Positions 1 through 5,020 of a stretch of DNA of 5,020 nt are shown piece by piece. Within the stretch, counting starts at the first letter, position 1, and every line of letters starts with the position of its first letter. Source of the DNA: Rhodospirillales bacterium (GTDB lineage Bacteria > Pseudomonadota > Alphaproteobacteria > Rhodospirillales > JAOUPW01); contig JAOUPW010000195.1 of assembly GCA_029879665.1 (NCBI GenBank), forward strand, positions 1-5,020, in the 5' to 3' direction. Below the pieces are notes generated by a model. The model had not been told where the DNA came from. It did no database searches and saw nothing but the letters and a program-made list of their open reading frames with translations. Position numbers and translations under genes: made by a program.

Positions 1-1
1 A

Positions 2-1000
2 GATGCCGGTGAAACCCGAGAGGTCGCCCCTGGTGTTTACTGGCTTAGAATGCCGCTTCCATTCAAGCTCGACCATATCAACTTGTGGCTTCTGGAAGAC
101 GAGGGCGGGTGGACGATCATTGATACCGGCATTGCCAAAGATGACGTCAAGGCGCTCTGGGATCGTATTTTTTCCCGTATGTTTCAGGGCAAACCCCTGA
201 AACGCGTAATCGTCACTCACGCCCATCCTGATCACATGGGTCTTGCAGGGTGGCTGACGGAACGTTTTGGAGTGCCCCTCTGGACATCGTTCGGGGAATG
301 GTCATTCGCCCGTATGCTCAGCCTGGACAAGGGGCCCGAGCTTTTGAACAAATCTCGCGCCTTTTACCGCGCCGCCGGCTTTGACGAATCTCAGATGGCG
401 GCCGTTGACCGGCGAGCCAATCCCTATCCGCGCCGGGTTTCTCCGATTCCATCGACCTATGTCCGGATCAGCGACGGCGATGAGATTGCCATTAACGGTC
501 GTCCCTGGCGGGTGATCGTGGGTACCGGTCATTCAACCGAACACGCCTGTCTCTATTGCGATGAATTGAAGGTGTTGATATCCGGCGATCAGGTTCTCCC
601 GGAAATCACCCCCAACATTGCCGTCTGGCCTATGGAACCGGAAGCGGACCCTTTACGGAATTATCTTGAAAGTCTCCATAAATTCAAACCCTTGCCGGAA
701 GATACGCTGGTTCTTCCAAGCCACAAATGGCCTTTTACCGGGTTGCACGCCAGGTTGGATTTTCTTGCCCATCATCACGACCTCAGGCTTTCTGAAACCC
801 GTGAGACCTGCTCCGTCCCTAGGACGGGGGTCGAGGTTCTAAGCCATCTTTTCAAGCGGCAACTGGACGATCACCAGTTGTTCTTCGCGATCGGCGAAGC
901 GCTGGCTCACCTTCACTATTTGATTGAAGGCGATGAAATGAAGAGGCTCGAGGGCGAAAGCGGCGTGTTAAAATATGCTATGTTCCGCTCGGCATCATAG
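2..1000 (+). CDS. MBL-fold metallo-hydrolase with C-terminal winged-helix-like region (5' partial)
   Basis: Metallo-beta-lactamase-fold hydrolase; substrate unknown, probably cytoplasmic because no signal peptide is visible (the extreme N-terminus is missing). The frame is open to the left edge: 16 codons before the ATG at 50 encode family-like sequence (APGVYWLRMPLPF), so that ATG is internal and the true start is outside the window. Counting from it, the metal motif THAHPDH gives H57, H59, D61 and H62. A second-metal histidine is H161 (GTGHSTEH), the bridging aspartate is D180 (ISGDQ) and the last histidine is H225 (LPSHKWPF), so the binuclear ligand set is complete and the enzyme looks active. 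Residues about 245-305 are helical and match the small winged-helix domain that follows the MBL domain in LACTB2-like proteins. Overall it resembles roughly 340-350-residue alphaproteobacterial 'MBL fold metallo-hydrolase' proteins of unassigned role. It is convergent with the dioxygenase gene, 27 bases apart. Family call firm, specific function unknown. Confidence 0.9.
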   Translation, partial: DAGETREVAPGVYWLRMPLPFKLDHINLWLLEDEGGWTIIDTGIAKDDVKALWDRIFSRMFQGKPLKRVIVTHAHPDHMGLAGWLTERFGVPLWTSFGEWSFARMLSLDKGPELLNKSRAFYRAAGFDESQMAAVDRRANPYPRRVSPIPSTYVRISDGDEIAINGRPWRVIVGTGHSTEHACLYCDELKVLISGDQVLPEITPNIAVWPMEPEADPLRNYLESLHKFKPLPEDTLVLPSHKWPFTGLHARLDFLAHHHDLRLSETRETCSVPRTGVEVLSHLFKRQLDDHQLFFAIGEALAHLHYLIEGDEMKRLEGESGVLKYAMFRSAS

Positions 1001-1027
1001 AATCCGGAACGTTTCAATGAACCGGGC

Positions 1028-2071
1028 CTAAGGCTGAGTTATTTTTCCGCCGGCGTTTTTCCAGGCATCCAATCCGCCCCCCATGTGGCGGACGTTTTGA
1101 TACCCTGCGTCCAGCATGGTCAACAAGGCCAGCGCGGAACGTTCTCCGTAGGCACAATAAAGAAGGAACCCTTTCCCGGTCTGCGCCTTCATTGTCCCTA
1201 GGGCGCCGCTTGGCTTTATGCCATCTGTCAGGGATTGATAGGGTAGGTGAAGTGAGCCGGGGATGGTTCCATTGCGTTCCCGTTCGCGGGCCTCTCTCAG
1301 ATCAACAAGAATAACATTCCCCTTGTCGAATTCCTTTAAACAGTCGGTGACGGATACCGTATTTTCCTGAATCCGCGGATCGCCCAGGGAAAACCCGATG
1401 GAAAGATTGGCCGGTACGGCCACATCCATTTGTTTCGGATTCGGCAGATTCAGGTTGTTCATAATGTCTGCATACGCTTTTGCCGATTTGACCTGAAGGC
1501 GAGGGTTGAAGGCTTTTTCCTCGGCGATGGTGCTGACCGTATTGCCGTTGTAATCGTGACCGGGGTAGACCAGGGTCTCATCAGGCAGAGTCAGCAGTTT
1601 GTCAAACAGGGAGTGATATGCCCGGATTGGATCGCCGTGCTGAAAATCGGTGCGTCCCGTGCCCCGGATGAAAAGGGTATCCCCGGTGAAAACCCGATCC
1701 CCGCCAACAAAGCTGTAGGAATCGTCCGTGTGGCCGGGGGTGTATAGAACCTTGAGGGAGATGTTTCCGGTTTCGATTATATCTCCGTCGTCGACCCGCA
1801 TGGAGACCATGTCCACTTTGCTTGCGGCTCCCATGACAGTGACGCAGCGGGTGCGGTCCCGGAGCGCCCCCAGGGCGGTGATATGGTCGGCGTGAACGTG
1901 GGTATCGATCGCCTTGACCAGTTTCAGGTCCAGTTCTTCAAGAAGCTTAAGATAGGAATCCACTTTTTCCAGCACCGGATCGATGATCAGGGCGTGGCGG
2001 TTGACCTCACTGCCGAGGAGATAGGTGTATGTACAGGTTGCGCTGTCGAAGAGTTGACGAAAGATCATCAT
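1028..2071 (-). CDS. Persulfide dioxygenase (ETHE1-like) fused to rhodanese sulfurtransferase
   Basis: Bifunctional sulfur enzyme, 347 residues, no signal peptide. Residues 1-235 are an ETHE1-type MBL domain: DTHVHADH gives H58, H60, D62 and H63; TPGHTDD gives H114; FTGD gives D131; YPGH gives H172; and the ETHE1 signature GRTDFQ spans 139-144. By homology H58, H114 and D131 hold the mononuclear iron and R140 contacts glutathione persulfide, which is oxidised by O2 to sulfite and glutathione. Residues about 242-345 are one rhodanese domain with the active-site loop CAYGERS (C306 to S312), so the persulfide-carrying cysteine is present. The single rhodanese domain matches PDO-rhodanese (PRF-type) fusions rather than the longer two-rhodanese CstB. 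Start: ATG at 2071 or the adjacent ATG at 2068, with an in-frame TAA seven codons upstream ruling out extension. It lies 82 bases downstream of the ArsR-family gene on the same strand, which suggests one persulfide-induced operon. Alternatives such as glyoxalase II are unlikely given GRTDFQ and the rhodanese fusion. Confidence 0.93.
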   Translation of the reverse strand: MMIFRQLFDSATCTYTYLLGSEVNRHALIIDPVLEKVDSYLKLLEELDLKLVKAIDTHVHADHITALGALRDRTRCVTVMGAASKVDMVSMRVDDGDIIETGNISLKVLYTPGHTDDSYSFVGGDRVFTGDTLFIRGTGRTDFQHGDPIRAYHSLFDKLLTLPDETLVYPGHDYNGNTVSTIAEEKAFNPRLQVKSAKAYADIMNNLNLPNPKQMDVAVPANLSIGFSLGDPRIQENTVSVTDCLKEFDKGNVILVDLREARERERNGTIPGSLHLPYQSLTDGIKPSGALGTMKAQTGKGFLLYCAYGERSALALLTMLDAGYQNVRHMGGGLDAWKNAGGKITQP

Positions 2072-2074
2072 CTG

Positions 2075-2080
2075 CCTCTT
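2075..2080 (-). promoter_or_regulatory. Ribosome binding site of the dioxygenase-rhodanese gene
   Basis: On the minus strand AAGAGG is followed by CAG and then two consecutive ATG codons. The spacing is 3 bases to the first ATG (2071) and 6 to the second (2068). The second is closer to the usual spacing, so translation may begin at 2068, making the protein 346 residues. Confidence 0.5.
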
Positions 2081-2097
2081 GGCCGAGATTTAATTTC

Positions 2098-2126
2098 ATG
2101 CTCGGACGGCGCATGTCCATGAGCAT
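2098..2126 (-). other. Intergenic hairpin between the ArsR-type regulator and the dioxygenase gene
   Basis: Outer arms ATGCTC (2098-2103) and GAGCAT (2121-2126) are perfect complements, and inner arms GGAC (2104-2107) and GTCC (2115-2118) continue the stem. A 2-base bulge (2119-2120) and a 7-base loop complete a 10-bp stem. In the minus-strand transcript it sits in the 82-base gap after the regulator's stop and about 26 bases before the dioxygenase start. The downstream sequence is AT-rich but has no U-run, so it is not a clear intrinsic terminator. It could be an attenuator, an RNA-processing or mRNA-stability element that sets the ratio of the two proteins, or a DNA-level palindrome. The base pairing is seen; the role is inferred. 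Confidence 0.5.
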
Positions 2127-2153
2127 CACGCAGGCTCAACGCTTGGAAAAACT

Positions 2154-2510
2154 TTATCGGAAGGCGATGGTTTTGGGCGTGTCGCCATCAACATCGTAGG
2201 TAATTCTGGCTTCCGTATCGCAGTACATGCTGTAAAGGGTTTCTATGACGGCGCTGGCTTCATCTCCCGACAGCGAATAATGGATCGTCTGGGCCTCACG
2301 GCGGGTGTTGACCAAGCCATCGCGGCGCAGACGCGCGAGATGCTGGGAGAGGGCGGATTGGCTTAATCCGATAATTTTTTCCAAATCGCCAACGCATTTT
2401 TCCCCGGGGACGAGCTGACACAGGATCATCAGTCTGTGCTGGTTACTCATGGCTTTGAGCAGCGTGCTGGCGCGCCGCGCGTTTTCTTGGATTCGTAGTA
2501 TTTTATCCAT
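2154..2510 (-). CDS. bigR: ArsR-family repressor of the BigR/SqrR type (reactive sulfur sensor)
   Basis: 118-residue ArsR/SmtB winged-helix repressor. Residues 10-37 carry the family's N-terminal helix (LLKAMSNQHRLMIL); 40-66 form the helix-turn-helix with recognition helix SQSALSQHLARLRRDG; 67-80 form the wing (NTRREAQTIHYSL). The metal-binding CVC motif of ArsR/SmtB metal sensors is absent. C31 (in ILCQL) and C97 (in LYSMYC) instead fall where BigR and SqrR carry the conserved cysteine pair that forms a disulfide or polysulfide bridge with persulfides, releasing DNA. A third cysteine, C39 (GEKCV), is extra relative to the two-cysteine scheme. The ATG at 2510 is the only acceptable start: no ATG, GTG or TTG lies between it and the upstream in-frame TAA. 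The Shine-Dalgarno is poor, since a GGGGGA lies 15 bases before the ATG. As first gene of a unit with the persulfide dioxygenase it probably represses itself and that gene. Regulator family firm; sulfur sensing strongly inferred from cysteines and context; symbol by resemblance. Confidence 0.88.
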   Translation of the reverse strand: MDKILRIQENARRASTLLKAMSNQHRLMILCQLVPGEKCVGDLEKIIGLSQSALSQHLARLRRDGLVNTRREAQTIHYSLSGDEASAVIETLYSMYCDTEARITYDVDGDTPKTIAFR

Positions 2511-2542
2511 GATTATTAATTTTCGTCCCCCGATAACGGTTG

Positions 2543-2567
2543 CGAATTTTAGTAATACTTATTCTCG
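2543..2567 (-). promoter_or_regulatory. Candidate operator of the BigR/SqrR-type repressor
   Basis: An imperfect inverted repeat centred on 2555, 33-57 bases upstream of the regulator's ATG: outer arms CGA/TCG and a perfect core AGTA-A-TACT (2551-2559), with 8 of 12 positions paired and an AT-rich interior. It also reads as GAAT (2544-2547) opposite ATTC (2561-2564). Size, AT-richness and position suit an ArsR-family operator, and a second AT-rich element (ATTATTAAT, 2512-2520) abuts the start codon. A weak promoter reading is TTGTAA near 2582-2587 followed after 17-18 bases by an AATAA-like box near 2560-2565, which would place the repeat over the -10 region. The symmetry is seen; the function is inferred. 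Confidence 0.3.
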
Positions 2568-2819
2568 AGCAGCCTGGCATTCTTACAAATCCTCAAAGGC
2601 TTGTGCCTAAGAAGTGTATTCAACAAATGTAATGTACAGAACCCTGCATGCAAGTGCCAGATGATTTTGATCAAGACGTGTTGCAATGCAATAAGGAGCT
2701 GGAGAAGGGTGTGTCAGTTAATTCATTGTTATACGTGAGCTTTTATAGATTAAATGCGTATATTCTGAATTGTTATTCCACCAGACGAGGGTAAATTCGG
2801 AGAGAAATATGATGCAGCG

Positions 2820-2847
2820 CACAAAAACGCGAACGGTTTTGTCGTTC
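2820..2847 (-). terminator. Possible terminator of the RND transporter gene
   Basis: In the minus-strand transcript, GAACG (2847-2843) pairs with CGTTC (2835-2831) around a 7-base loop, followed by GCGTTTTTGTG (2830-2820) with five consecutive Ts. The stem is only 5 bp. A second hairpin, CGCTC/GAGCG (2864-2868 with 2873-2877, 4-base loop), lies between it and the RND stop codon and could act with it. It would separate the pump from the downstream regulator gene. Weak but well placed. Confidence 0.35.
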
Positions 2848-2892
2848 TCAGGGGAGAAGCGAACGCTCGCCGGAGCGAATCACCGGCAAGGT

Positions 2893-5019
2893 TCATGGCT
2901 GCTTTAAGGATGATCTCTCCAGGGTTCCCGCAACCAGGGTGAGAAGCGGCGGGATGATGGCCAGAGTCAGAACCGCCGATAAGGTCAATCCTCCGACCAC
3001 GACCGATCCCAGGCCCCGGTACAATTCCGAACCGGCGCCGGGGAATATCACCAGTGGCAACATGCCGAAAATACTGGTCAGCGTTGACATAAAGATCGGA
3101 CGAATCCGGTTGCGGGTCGCGGCGATAATCGAGTCTTCAACGGACATGTTTTCCTTGCGCAGATGATAGAGGGTCTGATGCACCAGAAGGATGGCATTAT
3201 TGACTACGATACCGACCAGAATAACAAAACCGAGGAGCGTAAGCATATCCAGCTTTTGCGGTATAAAAAGATTCAACATTCCAAGGCCGCCGATTCCTCC
3301 GGCAGCGGCCAGAGGGACTGAAAGAAGAATGATCAACGGGTAAACGAAGCTTTCAAACAGTACCGCCATAACCAGATAAACAATGGCAATGGCGATCAGT
3401 AAATCAAAAATCATGTGATCCCACGCCTGAGTCAGTTTGTCGGCGGTTCCTGCAAGCGCCATTTTTACTCCGGATGGAAGTCCATTTCCGCGCAACTGGT
3501 CGATGACGTTTTTTTGCAGAATGTCCATGGCTGCTTCCAGGGGCAGATCAGGCGCTGGACGAACCTCCAGCGTGACCGTCCGTTCCCGTTCGATGTGCCG
3601 GATTTCGGTGGGCCCGGAAGTGACCTCAACCTTGGCCAGGGATCTGACGGGTAGGATCTTGCCGTCCCGGGTTACCACCGGCAGGTTTTCGATCCCTTGA
3701 GTTTCCTTGATTTCGCTTTGTGGTCCCTTCAGGGACAGGTCAATTCGTTCGCCGTCAACGGTGATCTCGGCGACCCGCAAACCGTCGTTGAAGGCATCGA
3801 CGGTTTGACTGAATTCATGGGCGGTGACCCCGTTGTCGGCCAACAACAGCGGGTCCGGAATGATCCGGACTTCCGGCGCGCCCAGTTCCAGACCGGGTTT
3901 GGGACGGAATTGATTGCCCTTGTTCTGGGGTAGCAGCCGGTTGATGATCGCCGTTGACTGCAACGCGACATCAAGCACCGCTTCCAGGTCGGGTCCGGAT
4001 ATATTCAGGTCAATGGATCTTCCGCTGCCGATGCCGCGGCCAAAAATGGACGGTTGTGTGATAAACCCGAAGGTGCCGGGTTCCCGAAACACGGGCTGCC
4101 TGAGAATTGGAATCAGCTCCGAAACCCGTGAGGGCTCAACACTGTTGGCGCCGACAAACGTGGTCGTGTTGCGGGCAACAAAAAAGAAACGATCAATTTT
4201 CGGCGGTTGACCGGGTTCCGACTTGGGTCCGGTCCGGTCCGCCCACAGGTGCTTGACGGCGCCTTCAACCTCTTCCGCAATTCCGGTCGATGTTTTGAGA
4301 TTATAGCCGGGGGGCGGCAGGATAACGCCGATAACCAGATTGCGGTTTCCTTCCGGGAGATATTCCAGCTTGGGCAGAAATAAATAGGTGGCCAACGCGG
4401 CAGTGCCGCAGATGGTAGCGACAACGGATATGGCCAGTCCCCTGTGTCCGACGACGCGGTGCGTCAATCCTGTTGCCGCGTTCATGAACATGCGGGCTAA
4501 ATCATCAATTACCGGAATGCGCCGGGTGCCCTTTTCCGGGAGAGTTTCCCTTAACAGTCGATTGGCCAGAGCCGGAATTACCGTGATGGCGACCACCAGG
4601 GACAGGATCACCGCGACCGAAATAGCAACTGCGATATCCCGGAATAACTGCCCGATTTCCAGTTTCATGATCAAGATCGGCAGGAACACCATGACCGTGG
4701 TCAGGGCCGATACCAGGACCGCGCCCCAGACCTGCTGCGTGCCCAGATATGCGGCCTCGCGGACCGGCTTTCCTTCCTGGCGGAGACGGTAGATGTTTTC
4801 CAGCACCACGATGGCGGCATCCACCACCATTCCGACGGCAAAGGCGATTCCCGCCAGCGAAATAACATTGATAGAGCGCCCCATCGCCGCCATGGCGACA
4901 AAGGACCCGATGATAGAGACGGGAATTGCCAGCGAAATAATCAGGGTTACGGCGCCGGAGCGAAGAAACAGCAACAATACGATCGCGGCAAGGGTTCCGC
5001 CGACGAAGATGTTCTGTTG
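2893..5019 (-). CDS. RND-superfamily efflux transporter permease, AcrB-like (5' partial)
   Basis: Inner-membrane proton-driven efflux pump subunit, normally about 1,050 residues and working as a trimer with a periplasmic adaptor and an outer-membrane channel. 708 codons are visible. The frame is open to the right edge and begins with TM2-like sequence (QNIFVGGTLAAIV), so the N-terminal third is missing and the TTG at 4977 is not a real start. Counting from that codon: TM2-TM6 run to about 140; TM7 is about 180-202; a periplasmic porter/docking loop of about 318 residues (203-520) follows; TM8-TM12 are about 522-685. TM4 carries GMVVDAAIVVLEN with D53 matching AcrB D407, while the AcrB D408 position is A54. 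TM10 carries GIVVNNAILLVH, with N593 where AcrB has K940. The loop motif GRGIGSGRSIDL (313-324) suggests a non-AcrB clade of environmental RND pumps. Substrate cannot be read from sequence; the VDAA motif is also seen in CusA-type metal pumps. No adaptor or outer-membrane gene is in the window. Confidence 0.92.
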   Translation of the reverse strand, partial: QQNIFVGGTLAAIVLLLFLRSGAVTLIISLAIPVSIIGSFVAMAAMGRSINVISLAGIAFAVGMVVDAAIVVLENIYRLRQEGKPVREAAYLGTQQVWGAVLVSALTTVMVFLPILIMKLEIGQLFRDIAVAISVAVILSLVVAITVIPALANRLLRETLPEKGTRRIPVIDDLARMFMNAATGLTHRVVGHRGLAISVVATICGTAALATYLFLPKLEYLPEGNRNLVIGVILPPPGYNLKTSTGIAEEVEGAVKHLWADRTGPKSEPGQPPKIDRFFFVARNTTTFVGANSVEPSRVSELIPILRQPVFREPGTFGFITQPSIFGRGIGSGRSIDLNISGPDLEAVLDVALQSTAIINRLLPQNKGNQFRPKPGLELGAPEVRIIPDPLLLADNGVTAHEFSQTVDAFNDGLRVAEITVDGERIDLSLKGPQSEIKETQGIENLPVVTRDGKILPVRSLAKVEVTSGPTEIRHIERERTVTLEVRPAPDLPLEAAMDILQKNVIDQLRGNGLPSGVKMALAGTADKLTQAWDHMIFDLLIAIAIVYLVMAVLFESFVYPLIILLSVPLAAAGGIGGLGMLNLFIPQKLDMLTLLGFVILVGIVVNNAILLVHQTLYHLRKENMSVEDSIIAATRNRIRPIFMSTLTSIFGMLPLVIFPGAGSELYRGLGSVVVGGLTLSAVLTLAIIPPLLTLVAGTLERSSLKQP

Positions 5020-5020
5020 C

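Larger units (their letters stand above)
2511..2892. other. AT-rich intergenic region between the RND pump and the regulator gene
   Basis: 382 bases without a recognised gene; 2581-2820 are about 39% GC against roughly 55% in flanking genes. Its left end must hold the promoter and operator of the minus-strand regulator-dioxygenase pair, and its right end the 3' region of the RND gene. Short perfect palindromes occur: TGCATGCA (2645-2652), TTGATCAA (2667-2674) and ATTC-T-GAAT (2762-2770). No tRNA, riboswitch or convincing sigma-70 promoter was recognised. A possible 32-codon plus-strand ORF starts at 2809 (see findings). Confidence 0.6.

Noticed and set aside
794..805. 12-base repeat GAAACCCGTGAG, also present near 4120-4132.
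   Set aside because: Both copies lie in well-conserved coding sequence of unrelated genes in different contexts; coincidence.
813..827. Hairpin CCGTCC-CTA-GGACGG as a terminator.
   Set aside because: It lies inside the MBL hydrolase gene, well before its stop codon, with no T-run after it, so it is coding sequence.
1001..1027. Bidirectional terminator between the convergent genes.
   Set aside because: Only 4-bp CCGG/CCGG pairing with a bulged interior and no T-tract on either strand.
1430..1747. Long plus-strand ORF opposite the dioxygenase gene, and similar ORFs opposite the RND gene.
   Set aside because: They lack recognisable domains and lie entirely within strongly supported minus-strand genes; they are antisense shadows.
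2640..2665. Sigma-54-like promoter on the minus strand (TGGCAC followed by TTGCATGC).
   Set aside because: Only 9 bases lie between the GG and the nearest suitable GC instead of the required 10, and the site is about 140 bases from the regulator start.
2667..2674. TTGATCAA as an FNR/ANR-type site.
   Set aside because: The two half-sites abut without the 4-base spacer that FNR sites need; it is just an 8-base palindrome.
4975..4977. TTG as the start of the RND gene.
   Set aside because: The frame stays open to the window edge with TM2-like residues before it, and a start here would remove the first third of the pump.

Overview
The window (about 55% GC in genes) looks like a proteobacterial chromosome segment. 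The first gene closely resembles a metallo-beta-lactamase (MBL) fold family that I associate mainly with Alphaproteobacteria, and the BigR/SqrR-type regulator fits that too. The lineage is an inference from remembered family resemblance and is not settled by the sequence. All four genes are ordinary in codon content and there are no insertion sequences, tRNAs, rRNAs or CRISPR arrays.

Layout. Positions 2-1000 (+) hold an MBL-fold hydrolase whose reading frame is open to the left edge, so its true start lies outside. It converges, across a 27-base gap, on a minus-strand pair. This pair is a three-cysteine ArsR-family repressor of the BigR/SqrR type (2510 to 2154) followed, after an 82-base gap with a strong hairpin, by an ETHE1-like persulfide dioxygenase fused to a rhodanese domain (2071 to 1028). 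Positions 2511-2892 are an AT-rich region (about 39% GC over 2581-2820) holding the regulator's presumed promoter/operator and the likely terminator of the next gene. Positions 2893-5019 (-) hold the C-terminal two-thirds of an RND-superfamily efflux transporter that runs off the right edge.

How they work together. The regulator and dioxygenase form a recognisable sulfide/persulfide homeostasis module. Family knowledge suggests that reactive sulfur species oxidise the regulator's cysteine pair (C31/C97), releasing repression of itself and the dioxygenase-rhodanese. That enzyme then oxidises glutathione persulfide to sulfite, and its rhodanese domain moves sulfane sulfur between thiol acceptors. 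No sulfide:quinone oxidoreductase or sulfite exporter is visible, and the converging first gene closes the operon after two genes. The RND pump is on the same strand but 382 bases upstream with a possible terminator between, so it is probably a separate unit. I see no wholly new system. The most notable points are the compact redox-sensing operon, its intergenic hairpin, the RND pump's altered proton-relay residues and a possible small ORF in the AT-rich gap.
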